From positions 4,899,489 to 4,963,488 of the forward strand of contig SSNP01000015.1 of the NCBI GenBank assembly GCA_006937955.1: a DNA stretch of 64,000 nucleotides, given 5' to 3'. Both the position numbers and the translations under genes were made by a program. Source of the stretch: Pachypanchax playfairii (lineage: Eukaryota; Chordata; Actinopteri; Cyprinodontiformes; Aplocheilidae). The notes beneath the pieces are model-generated. The model saw nothing but the letters and a program-made list of their open reading frames with translations. It did not search any database and was not told where the DNA came from. Positions 53,758 through 64,000 of the stretch are shown here, in pieces (positions within the stretch are counted from its first letter, which is position 1; each line of letters opens with the position of its first letter).

Positions 53758-56439
53758 GGGACCAAACTGTCTTAGCAGAAAGAAGGGTACCCCTAATTAT
53801 TACCTCAAATTTCAAAACCTAACAGTAAACCATAAAGCATCTTTTCACCAAAACATTTTAATAATCCATAATCCTAAAAATATATAATGATTTAGACTCT
53901 TAATAATGTCTGGACATTTTATTTTAAGGTCAAACTTTTGTTCATACTGACATAATGGTAGAGTTTATCTGTTACTGGCAGTAATTTACCAACAACACAA
54001 TATTTGATAACTCTACGAGTAAATGTTGACCAGACACTGGTAGGCTGCTAAAACCGTCCTAGACATATCAGTTTGCTTTGCGTTTGACTCCTGTGTGTGA
54101 GGTGAAATAGACTGCAGAAGGAAACAACGACAGGACTTTAAGACAGATAAGAATCTTAACCTCACCAAACCTCTAAATCCAACCACATAACGAGACCGTG
54201 CAATCTTAGGCCACGTTCCTGGTTCCGAAAATCAGCAGTGACACGACATTGAGTCGTCACATAGAAATGGATAAGAACCCTTTTTTCTCATTAATATTAA
54301 AAATTACTTAAAATTCTAACACGTCACAGAACATTATTGATAATCTGTTATTTTAAGTCATTTTTGTACCTGCATTTAAAAAGTTTGGATTTCTTCTGAG
54401 GCCAGAATGCTGATGTGCTTTGGATTACATAAAAATGTGAGGCAATACAAGTAAAATGGTCAATTCCTCCAACGCGTCTTGCCATAAAGTATCTGTTTCT
54501 TTGAGTTCAGCCAAATCTCGTCTGACCATAATGTGGTGCAGCATTAAATGGGGTATTGCGACACCTGAGCATGAAGTCTGGCTCAGGGTTAAAAGGATTT
54601 ACAGATCAACAGACAAATCGTCTTTTGTCAAACAGTTCAGTTGTTCCAAGAAAAAAGGTGCATGTGTGGAAAGCCGGAGGATAGTCGATAAGCCACTTGA
54701 AGCCACCTGCATCGGAGTTTTAGTGAGATTCAGTAAAGATTAGATCAGTTTTTATTGACAGCTGCGTGCGAAAAGCGTACATGACGAGTGGAGAAAGGTG
54801 GAACGCTCCCTCCAAAAGTTTAATTAACTTGATGTCTTGTTTGGGAGCGATGGAGCAGGAGATGGATCTAGTGATGAAGAAGGAACTGAACTGAAAGGTG
54901 GAGTTCTGGGTTTACAGGTCCGCATGTATTTCAACCCTCATCTATGTTCAAGAGATTGAGATCATGACTGAAAAACAAAAAAAAAAACCGTGGAAACAAA
55001 TTGCTGAAATGAGCTTCAATGTCTTAGAGGAACTCAGAGTAAAGCCCCTACTCCAAGTCGCTGAGGTGATTAAAGCAACTTATTTCACTTTAAACCCATA
55101 GATTGAATAGTTGAACATTGTAAACTGTAAATTGTTTTAAAGAAGTTGTAAGTTAGTGTGATATGTATGTTCTGGCTTTTTAAGTACTTTTTTTGAATGA
55201 AATAAACTTTTTGTGCATCGAGTAAGCAGTATTCATGTCATTGATGATCTCTCCTGAGCTTTCAGCACCACACACCGAGTTCAGCAGTGGACATGCTTTC
55301 TCCAGAGATTTAAACATGCAAGAATTTCCTCTTTTAATATGACCATCCCTTATTAGGAAACTTCTATAAGCTGTTTGAACCCTGCCATCTGGATGACGAC
55401 ATCCCTCTCGTGTCAAAAACGACTATAAAGTTGTTGTTTCTTGATATTCTCATTTCTCAGGCAACGAGGTCGCTAAATCTGCAGCAACACTCGTAACATG
55501 CCACTGGATAAGAGAAACAGTTTGTCTTTATCATATGTTTGTTATTCAATGACAGAATTAATTGCTTTATTTTTATTGTTACCTATCTTAAAATATTGCT
55601 GCCAGAGTTCAGAAAGCTTTAAAAGTCGAGAGACCTCCTTCAGTAAAAAACTCAAAGTCGAGCATCGATAATGGCAGACTGTCTTCTTTTATCAAGGTAT
55701 CAAGTATATGCACGTATAAAAATCTGTATAAAATATAATTGTCCAGATCAATGTGATGAGATTGTGAAATATACATCAATCTGAACCGGTTGTTACATTT
55801 CACCTCATTGTGTCATTAATAGATGTGTTGTTGTCACATGAGATTCCCTTTCCAAACCCATCCTCGGACTGTGATGCTGCTGATTTTATGAGAACTTGAA
55901 AGAGTCGCACGTAAAGGATAAAAATGGGACATTGCTTTCATGCTTCACTGGTTGACTCTCAGTGACAGACTGTCTGCAGTAAGAGGGGGTTATTGCATGT
56001 TAGGCAGGTCAGCAGACACTGGGCTGACAGCCAATGAAATATTCAAGTCAAAGACACTGTTATCATCGATCTGAAACAAAGTGTAAACACAAAGAATGCA
56101 AAGTCAACAACATGTCCTCAGCACATTACCCACACACAGAAAAATGCTTATGAGAGACTTTATTAGGGTCTTTTATATCCCGATTTTTCTTGTTTATACT
56201 TCGATCTGCTTGCTGCTGTACATTCAGTCAGACTTCTGAACTATTAGCAACAGCACTGTGAAAATACAGTCAATATTTTGGGTAAATTACTTTTACATTT
56301 AGTCAAACTTTGAGTTGTTTTTTTCAAGCCAGATGATGGGAGGTAAAATGTAGTTTTACAGATGATTCTCTGCTTGCTGTGATGTGTGAAGATTTGGATT
56401 CTGCAGGTCAAAATGTAACTGAACTTTAACAAAGGCTAA

Positions 56440-56615
56440 ACGGTGGTGCAACAGTTAGCACTGTTACTCAATGGTACTTCGTCCCTGTGTGGACCTGGGA
56501 TAGACAGGTGACTGGGTTCAGGGTGTAACCAGCCTCTTGCCCAGTGACTCCTGGAGATAAGCACCAGCTCCTGGAAACCTGCACAGGAACAAGCAGTTAC
56601 AGGAAGTGGATGGAC
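56440..56615 (+). repeat. Diverged dispersed teleost repeat
   Basis: It contains GTGGTGCAACAGTTAGCACT at the start and GGAAGTGGATGGACAGATGA at the end. The wording matches the element at 58.5 kb with an internal deletion. Confidence 0.55.
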
Positions 56616-57263
56616 AGATGAGTAGTTGACAAGTTTTGAAATTCTATACTTAAATACTCCAATTCACAATTTTTTCTGTTGATTTGACATGAAACTACAT
56701 GCAATTTATAGTTAATGTTTGTACAGTGATATGATTACAAAAACATCACACAAATAATGAATATCCAGTTCCTCTAATTAGTAAAAGGTCTTATTATACC
56801 AGGTTTCAATCCTTCTTCAACTTAAAGTGATGTTCGTTAGGTGAAAACATGTCCCCATTAATATTTCAAACATAAAAAGCTTCATGTGATTTAGAGTTGA
56901 GTTATCTTATCATTGAAAAGTTACATTCTGTTCATGTGATTTGCAGTTCCACACCCAGAAAGCTGTCACTGGGAGTATCCTGGGGCTCATGGTCCTTTAC
57001 AAAGACATGCAAACATCAATTAATAGTAATCACCAGAGTACAACCAGTGTTATCACCTGAGGCACAAACAGTTATGAAACCTGTGAAACATTTAAAGGGA
57101 CTTCAGGCAAGATTTGTGAAAAACTACACATGCATTTCCAGTTTATTCAATACTAATGGGTCATGAAGCATTAAAAACCCAAAATAACGAGGCCATCCGC
57201 ATATATGTCTGTTGCCTTGGAAACGCTGTGTGCTACATAATGCGCTGCAGTTCGACGTCCGAA

Positions 57264-57271
57264 TTTCCCGC
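57264..57271 (+). promoter_or_regulatory. E2F-like site upstream of the gene at 57341
   Basis: TTTCCCGC, an exact E2F consensus, 70 bp before the ATG in a locally CpG-rich segment that looks like a TATA-less promoter. Confidence 0.4.
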
Positions 57272-57340
57272 GCAGTTGTAGGGATGTGACGTAAATTGAC
57301 GCTGCATGCGCGTTGCCGACAGCTCTTGAACAGGAAGAAC

Positions 57341-57618
57341 ATGGCCGCCGTGGACTTGGATTCAAACACTGAAGGTATACTTATGGATGTTTCTGCAGCC
57401 AGCAAACGACCTGCATCCACTCTCACCCCCCAAAAAAGTGGCACCACGAAGAAAAAAAAGACTTTATCAGCGGCATCTTGTGAGTCTAAAAAAAAACATG
57501 ACCGAAGCCGGGCAGGCACCCGCATAAATATTGGATATGCGTTCGGTTCATGGAGGGAACTTCAGCTGCATTTGGGAGTGAAAACGGATGCTGACATGGC
57601 TCATTTCCTTGTGACCAG
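57341..57618 (+). CDS. First coding exon of an unrecognised gene
   Basis: ATG in an excellent context (AACATGG) opens 92 codons plus two bases and ends at a consensus donor (ACCAG/GTGAG). The product begins MAAVDLDSNTEGILMD, then a Lys/Ser-rich low-complexity stretch with runs of lysine (nuclear-signal-like), then TRINIGYAFGSWRELQLHLG and VKTDADMAHFLVTR. That last block resembles a short module I have seen at the start of uncharacterised teleost proteins, but I cannot name a family. Downstream exons were not found in the 3.7 kb to the next gene's end and may be distant or outside the window. The CpG-rich upstream region with an E2F motif supports a real promoter. Confidence 0.6.
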
Positions 57619-58534
57619 GTGAGAAAACATTATAGGTCGTGTTTAGAGCCTGATACAGTATGAAAATGATGAGATCAAATCAAATAACAGAGTGGAGAGA
57701 CCTGACGTGAAGTATGTTAGCCTCCCCGGTGCAGTGCTGTGAAGACGAACAGTCTGTAAAGTGTCTGTGCGCGCTCCCGTGCCGGCTTGGCTGGTGGCTG
57801 CAGTTAGCCACAGCGCCTGTCGCGGCAGCACTGAGTCAGATTTTGTAAAGCTGCCTTAAGTTCCTTTAAGTCTCATATTGCACCTCATTTCTTAATAAAA
57901 CAATCAAAAACAAGATTCCAATGGCAAAACTTAAAACTTGATGTGAGGTATGAACCATTAATGAACAGTAAAATGTACAATGATTTGTGCTGATCACCTC
58001 CTCTTAGCATCAGCATTCCACACTGAGCTGACAACAACTGACGCCCAAAAAGAAGGAAAGATCCATAAAAGACAGTCAAGCATCAAAAGGGAAAAATTAT
58101 TATCCTTCCCAAAGTAATTGAGAAACAGTGATTGACTTTAATGGCGTCAAATGAAGACTGTAAAGTTTCAGGTGTCTGAGAACTGCACTTGAGATTACTA
58201 GAAAGAACAATTAAATCTTTAGTGTTACTTCAAACAGTTTTCAAAGAACTTTAATTGACACTTAAGTTTTACTATTCAGCCACTAGTGCAAGTCTGACCT
58301 TCATAGAATGTTTATAAAAAAGACAGTTTAACACACTGAAGACAGATTAACACACCAAAAAGTGTCCAAATGAGCCGACAATATTAAAATAGAACTGAAG
58401 TAAAACTAAACATGATACAGTTGTTGTAAATGGGGGTAGAAATTTCATGGTTTGGGCTTATGTTGCAACAAGAGGCTCAGAAAACATTCAGCTGTTAAAG
58501 AGGAAAAAATATAACAACAATGTACAAAAGGCAA
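57619..58534. other. Intron or intergenic, no feature seen
   Basis: Presumed first intron of the plus-strand gene. No exon or repeat end recognised. Confidence 0.35.
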
Positions 58535-58885
58535 AGACTGGGCTGCACAGTGGTACAGTGGGTTGTGCTGTCTCCTTACACTGAGGAGGTACTGGGTTCA
58601 AAACCAGCCTGGGACCATTCTGCATGGAGTTTGCATGTTCTCCTCATGCATGTGTGGGTTTTCTCCGGGATTCCAGCTTCCTTGCACAAAAATATACATG
58701 AGGTTAACTGGCAGTTTCAAATTGTCCCTAAATGTGAATGGTTGTCTGACTGTATGTGGCCCTATGAAGGACTGGTGACCTGTCCAGGTGTAACCCCACC
58801 TCCTGCCCAGGGACCTCTAGAGTTAGACACCGGCTCCCTGTGACCCTGAACAGGAAGAAGCAGGTAAAGATAATGAATGGATGGA
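58535..58885 (+). mobile_element. Dispersed teleost retroposon-like repeat
   Basis: It starts GGGCTGCACAGTGGTACAGT, passes TGGAGTTTGCATGTTCTCCT and ends CCTGAACAGGAAGAAGCAGG plus ATGAATGGATGGA. This order of phrases is a widely repeated element in fish genomes. It is moderately diverged and produces a spurious 107-codon frame. I do not assign it confidently to SINE or LINE. Confidence 0.65.
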
Positions 58886-59212
58886 ACAACTAAAGAAAGA
58901 AAAAAACGATTGTTTTAAATGCAGAATTTGCTGTCTGGTTGTGAGCAAGTCTCTCAAATATCTTGATATCTTGTTCCAGGTAACAGCGGAGGGTTGGTGT
59001 GATGGATTGGGTCATTGTAGTCGGTAATGAGGATGTTTCTCTAATCTGTCGCAGCATAGAAGGAACAGAGCTGACAAACAGATTCACTTGTCTCTATTTT
59101 GACCCTCACTTATGGTCATGAGATTTAGTTTATGATAAAGTAAGATTCTGAACACAAGTGGTTTAACTGAGTGTCCTCTGTATGAAGCTAAACCCAGTCT
59201 TAGAGATAAGAT

Positions 59213-59440
59213 TAGATGAGGAACTTAGTCATCCAGAGAGGCTTGGAGTAGTTACTCCTCAACATGTGGTGGTTCAAGTATGTGATTTTGTTTTGTGTTT
59301 GCTTCCCTCTTGAGAATTTCTATGCATGGAGAGATGGAACATCCTGGAGGGATCAAACACTCCCTATGACCTGGGAAGGTGTTGAGATCCCCCCAGGAGG
59401 AGCAGAAAGTCACCAGGGAGAGGAATGTCTGCATTTTCTT
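59213..59440 (+). mobile_element. Fragment of a LINE 3' coding end
   Basis: Phrases such as GGAACTTAGTCATCCAGAGA, GTGGTGGTTCAAGTATGTGA and a later CCCCCAGGAGGAGCAGA match a decayed 3' portion of a common fish non-LTR retrotransposon. It is short, with no open reading frame of use. Confidence 0.5.
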
Positions 59441-59773
59441 TCTGAATGATAGATGGTGCAGAAACATGATGCTAAAATTATTTTTCATTCCACAATAATC
59501 AAACTCAAATAATGCTAATTTAAGATTTGGACATCAGTCATTCCTAAACATAAATTAAATCCTGCACCCTTCAAAAGAGCAGATCCTTGTAGATAGGTCA
59601 AAAATCACAGAAAGCCTATCAGAAGAGGTCTGGTGTAAAAAGTAAATTACACTTACATTAAAGACTTGTTATGATTTAGCTTTAGACAATTTAATTTTTG
59701 TATTATTTTGAAAGATTTAAGCATTTTTGACAGTAATCGTGCAGCACAAAGAACTAACACGTACCTCCAGACT

Positions 59774-59788
59774 GCTGCCATCTGCTGG
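59774..59788 (-). promoter_or_regulatory. CTCF-like motif, leftward
   Basis: On the minus strand CCAGCAGATGGCAGC fits the CTCF core fully. It lies in the probable 3' flank of the minus-strand gene ending at 61614. Confidence 0.5.
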
Positions 59789-59855
59789 AATATACAACAA
59801 ACTGCATGTGCACGTCAAATTCAACCCCTTTTTGAAAAATGAGAATTTTATTGTA

Positions 59856-59878
59856 ACACACACACACACACACACACA
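59856..59878. repeat. (CA)n microsatellite
   Basis: Short uninterrupted CA run next to a minus-strand AATAAA (59847-59852) that could end the transcript of the gene at 61614. Confidence 0.9.
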
Positions 59879-61613
59879 TACATCTAGTTACCTTCAAAGT
59901 ATGTAGATCATATAGTAAACAAAGAGACTTGGCCACAGTGGATATAAAGTCAGACAAAAAATACTGTTATTGTCAAAAACACACCACATGCTCGTTAATA
60001 ATTATCAACCTGTGGACAAGTCACAAAATACAGAGAAGATCTGAGCATGCTGGACTCCTGATAAAACCCAGATACTTTGCATATTAACGTACTGTACAAA
60101 TTTCTGTTGCATATTGATTTACTGCACATAAACCGCTCGGTATAAACGAACCAACATGAAGCACATGGAGCGAGTTCATTTGTGCCGCAGTAAAACTGGT
60201 AGAAATCACACAGACGTGTGATGAACGACTGAGGCACGGTCAGTCAAATCTACATGAACATGTACTACAGTCATCTTTCTGGGTCCCAGATATGAAAAAA
60301 ACTCATTTGTGCAAAGGCAAACATGACAGAAAATAAAACATCAGCTGCTGAAGGAAGTGAGCTGAAAACAAACACCTTCACATGAATCTGGCACTTTGCA
60401 TAAAGTGTTGAGATTAAAGCAGAAGTAATGGACACACATAAACCAGCAACAAACCTTTAATGTGCTAATGTTGTGTAGTGTATTATGAGCAGGAATTAGT
60501 AGCTTATGCACACCTGTAGAGGCTAACAACCTTAAATCCTGTCATTATGGTTTCAATTGACTTCTTACAAGGTTTTAGATTAGCACAAGGTGTAATCTTA
60601 GTCCAGATGAACAGAAAGAACTCAATGAGGAACAAAAAAGACAAGATCATTAAATGGTAAGTTCACATATAAACCATCAACATACAGACATCTAAACGAA
60701 TCCCTGATGTTAAAGCTCAAACAAAACCAGTGCCCCCTGGTGGATGACTGCAGCATAGATTTAAATCCCACCTCTATGTAAACTAATTCATGTTTTGATT
60801 TTGCTGCTGCATGTTTATATATCGATTTTTTTTAGTTATCCGATGCTTTCAGCAACCCGTCTTTAGCATGAATGCTTGTGTTCCTAGAAAAATACACGGT
60901 AGCTCCTGTAAACGGGATGTTCACGCTTCGTCTTTGAACTTATAGTCGACAGGAAGTCGTCTAGTTATCGTATATGCGGATGGCAGGAACGGAGAACACT
61001 AAAGCAAAAACATTTAACAGCTGAATCAGCTGATTGATTCTCGAAAGGCAGGCATGACAGATTATAATTAGACAAACTTGAGATATAAAATCAACACCCA
61101 CATAATCTCCTTACGTCACAACTCAAATATGAATCCTCAGGATGGGATGAAAACTCATATCTAAGCTATTCTAAATGATGTTCCAATGATCTATACAGCT
61201 GATTAGATTCTTTGATCCCCATTAAGACTCGTCACACATAACTATTTAAAATGAATGTAAAATAATTCATTCAGTCTTTGATTAAAAAGCAAAACAAAAT
61301 TGGAAGATCAAATAAATTCCGCTCGATGGAAATTTCGGTGCATCTGCTTCACATATCCCTTTGGACCAACTGTACATACTTAAAAGTACGAAAATAGAGT
61401 AAATGAGCATTCATAGATATCACATCTTAAATACTAGAATTTAAAGAGGGACGAGGGAAAAGTGTGACGTCACACATTTACAATGACGATATCGTACATA
61501 TTTACACAAACTCTGTAGAAAAGTAAACATCTAGGCGCTAGCTTGTGGCACACCTGGTGGATGAGTGAAGCCAACATGATGCAGATTATTATTTCAGTGT
61601 CAGGGTTTAGAGT
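59879..61613 (-). other. Probable 3' UTR and flank of the PPM1D-like gene
   Basis: No coding signal. The sequence is non-repetitive and AT-rich with several short AU-rich patches. Its extent as UTR is inferred from the stop codon at 61614. Confidence 0.35.
60730..60743 (-). promoter_or_regulatory. CTCF-like motif, leftward
   Basis: On the minus strand CCACCAGGGGGCAC, a full match to the CTCF core and close to its best-scoring form. It is about 0.95 kb from the CTCF-like motif at 59.8 kb with the same orientation. Confidence 0.55.
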
Positions 61614-62027
61614 TCAGCACACACACAAGGCAGAGTTGTGGTGCTGAGGCAGGATGCCGCCTTCCTCAGAGGAGCTCGTTTCTGTATTCTGATCGGGAGA
61701 CGGCTCACTTCCTGTTTGGCCGTGAAGCGTCTTCTGGGAGAAGGTTTGGTTGGCGGGCTGTCCGATCCAACGGTGAGGACCTTTAAGTTCAGGGGGTCTG
61801 TGCAAAGAACGGCGAGATTTTTTGAGAACAGGAGCAGAGTCCATCTGGTTGGTCGGGTCTTGCTTTTCAAAAACATTCACCGGACCATTTGAGGGGCGCA
61901 GCGTGGAGTCAGGATCGGGTAGGACCTGCGTGGTGGCGCAGAAAGCTGCTTCATACAACCCAAACGCCTGCTCCAGGGTACTGGGAGATTCTCTAAAAGG
62001 GGAAGGAGCGTCCAGTGGATCACTCAG
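61614..62027 (-). CDS. ppm1d: Terminal coding exon, PPM1D/WIP1-like phosphatase tail
   Basis: After a good acceptor (CTGTTTTCAG) the frame runs 137 codons to TGA at 61614-61616. It starts LSDPLDAPSPFRESPSTLEQ. The centre reads DSAPVLKKSRRSLHRP, like the basic LMKKHRRNGLSR segment of human PPM1D, and the last residues are ALCVC; human PPM1D ends TVCVC. PPM1D is a PP2C-type phosphatase that turns off p53 and the DNA-damage response; this exon would be its C-terminal tail, outside the catalytic domain. Human PPM1D is near TBX2 on chromosome 17, which supports the call. Catalytic exons are not visible in 62.0-64.0 kb and probably lie beyond the window. The identification rests on short motifs and synteny, so it is tentative. 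Confidence 0.5.
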   Translation of the reverse strand: MSDPLDAPSPFRESPSTLEQAFGLYEAAFCATTQVLPDPDSTLRPSNGPVNVFEKQDPTNQMDSAPVLKKSRRSLHRPPELKGPHRWIGQPANQTFSQKTLHGQTGSEPSPDQNTETSSSEEGGILPQHHNSALCVC

Positions 62028-64000
62028 CTGAAAACAGGCAAATAAAAAGAAAAAAAAAGAGCCATTTTATTTACATGTCAGCAACATCATCTAAAGATGA
62101 TCACTTAGTCTTGAAAAAATGTGGGTTCAAATATCTTAAACCCACATTAACTGCAGTCTTGTCATGTTTACTGATCATAATAAAGTAAATACTCAATAAT
62201 AACTGATTTTTAAAATAAAACACATGAATGAAAATGGCTAAAAAAAAAAGGAAAAAATGGTTTAATAAAACAACATTCAAATGGATGTATGGAAGTTTTT
62301 TTTAGTTACACCTTCTGTTCAAGTGACGTAAACAGTGAATAAAACAATCTGACAAACGATTGGCTGTTGGAAAGATGGAGAAAGTCTTTAAACTAGCTAC
62401 TTCTTATGCTTAATGAAATGAGTAAAAACTACAATCTATCTGTTTTTCCCTTCAATAAGAGTTTCCATCTGGTTCCTGAGTGACTTTTACAGAGTGTTTA
62501 ATGAATCTTTTATAAGTAAAATGTACAAAAATCTTAATGATTTACAAATAATAAAAAAAATGTACAATTAAAAAAACAAAACATAAATGAGTTTTTTTTT
62601 TAACTCAACAACTTTGCATTTTAAGTCAGCAACAAAACCACAGACCATCACAATACAGCCTGACTCGTGGTTTCCACTTCCACTCGTGCTCCACTTCATG
62701 TCACCTGCACCAGTTTGCAAAGGTTAACCTGATCTATGGCTGACAGCAGGTGTACCAGAAACTTGTACTTGTGCAGACTCTGTTCTGACTACATGTGGCT
62801 GGACGAGTCTCTCAGTCAGAGCAGAAATCCTCTGAGCTCCAGTAGGAACATCAAGACATTCTGAAGAACATGAGATAAAATCTCATCACTGAATCCTGAT
62901 CTGAACCGTCCTCACCTGGACACGCCACCTCAACTCAACACTTGTCTCCTCATAATCGAACTTTTTTTAACATTATTACAAGACCGTGGCCTCAAACGTG
63001 GAGGTGATACATTCATCTGGGTTGTTTGAGCATCAGCAGCAAACAGCTCAGGTCTCTCCTGGAGGTTCCGGCTCAATACGGCTAACAGGATCCTGAAGTA
63101 GAAAAACTTAACTTCCTGCTTCTGACTGGAGGTCATGACAAGGTCTGGTAAAGTCTGCATAAATACACTTTGGCAATGCACCCTGTAGTCCAGGCAGTAT
63201 ATTCAAAGGAAACATTGTTTAATTTAGCAAAAAAAAAAAAAGATCGACCTCATGCAACAGCGCCACCAAGAGGTAGCTGGGAGGGGCAATGCCCAAACTA
63301 GAAGGCAACCTCTGGAAATTCACCTTTGTAATGTTTTTGGGGGATGCACCTGTCCCTTCTGGTTTAGTATTAAGAATCCCGATGCTAAACGGGTCGGCAG
63401 ACCAACACTTCTCACCAAATATCGTTCACACCGATACATGATGAGGATAAAAAGGCAAAAAAGACCCAAACAGACCAAGAGCAGGAGTCTAGTATAAATC
63501 AAAATGGACATATTTGGTGTGAAAGTACATAGAGAACAACAGCAGATGTTCTCTTCAGTTAAACAGCTGCAGTGTTGTTAAAGGACGAGGCAGCAAAGCA
63601 GGGTGAGAACTTTTTGGAAATATGTCAGAGGCACCGAATTCAAGATTAAATTTCACGTTAAACAAGGCAAAAGATTTTCTGTTTGGATTTTTCAACAGTT
63701 TCTGTGGCAAATCATTTGAATGTTTAGTTTTAATTTAAGTCATTTGATACATTTTCATTACTGAGCAGTCACCTCACTACCACTCCAGGCATGTCCATCC
63801 CTCATGTTCTTCTCCATATATCTCATCCTCTTCATAAAACATGCCATCCTCATGCTCCGCCTGTTGGCCCCGAAAACAAAGAGTGATTTGGTGAACCAGG
63901 AGTGACACGATTTGAATGGCTGCTGTGACCATTGATCACCAACTCGTGGTGGCAAAGAACTATCACAACTTAGGTGGTGAAAAGTATTAAAAAACAGAAA
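62028..64000. other. Probable intron of the minus-strand gene, to the window edge
   Basis: No exon with a clear family signature was found. AT-rich with poly(A/T) runs near 62250, 62560 and 63229-63241. A short acidic open frame near 63785-63870 on the minus strand is discussed among the rejected items. Confidence 0.35.

Larger units (their letters stand above)
52070..57260. other. Intergenic, mostly AT-rich
   Basis: No gene recognised; several open frames of 60-95 codons lack any signature. Contents are a decayed dispersed-repeat fragment near 52440-52600, a perfect palindrome at 53723-53757, and a second repeat fragment at 56440-56615. Confidence 0.4.

Noticed and set aside
62930..63181. 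83-codon minus-strand frame
   Set aside because: No splice signals at sensible places and no familiar domain; likely chance.
63785..63870. Acidic minus-strand frame (EDGMFYEEDEIYGEEHEGW) ending CLEW and TAG, after a possible acceptor
   Set aside because: Too short and without a recognised family; the acceptor is weak and no partner exon was found. It could be a real terminal exon, but I cannot support it.

Overview
The window is teleost-fish nuclear DNA. It holds intron-rich genes with typical vertebrate splice sites, two Tc1-type transposons, several fish-style MITEs and SINE/LINE fragments, and long microsatellites. The dominant feature is a complete acetyl-CoA carboxylase alpha gene (acaca) on the minus strand. 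I joined 53 coding exons by hand from the start codon at 35369 to the stop at 9133. Every junction keeps frame and the product is 2352 residues, against 2346 for human ACACA. A further upstream exon (35995-36070) splices in frame and adds a hydrophobic N-terminus.

Layout. 1-8.1 kb: intergenic, with a hAT-type MITE and possibly conserved non-coding blocks. 8.1-9.13 kb: probable acaca 3' UTR. 9.13-36.1 kb: acaca. 36.1-42.7 kb: intergenic, with a nearly perfect Tc1 element (38324-39925) whose 340-residue DD34E transposase is open. 42.77-47.81 kb: a seven-exon T-box gene of the TBX2 type, minus strand, 622 residues; its last intron holds a decayed Tc1/mariner copy and a GC-rich MITE. 48-57.3 kb: intergenic, with a dead Tc1-like element (50874-52067) and a perfect 35-bp palindrome. 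57341-57618: first coding exon of an unrecognised plus-strand gene. 61614-62027: terminal exon of a minus-strand gene that resembles the PPM1D/WIP1 phosphatase tail. The remainder is repeats and intergenic DNA.

The genes do not form one pathway. ACC1 makes malonyl-CoA for fatty-acid synthesis, TBX2 is a developmental repressor, and PPM1D is a p53-pathway phosphatase. Human counterparts all lie on 17q, so the window probably preserves an ancient linkage. CTCF-like motifs point rightward at 10.7 and 37.5 kb and leftward at 59.8 and 60.7 kb, which could isolate the T-box gene from its neighbours. I found no new enzyme system or CRISPR array. The most interesting items are the alternative hydrophobic ACC1 N-terminus, the splicing options in acaca, the convergent CTCF motifs and the near-intact Tc1.
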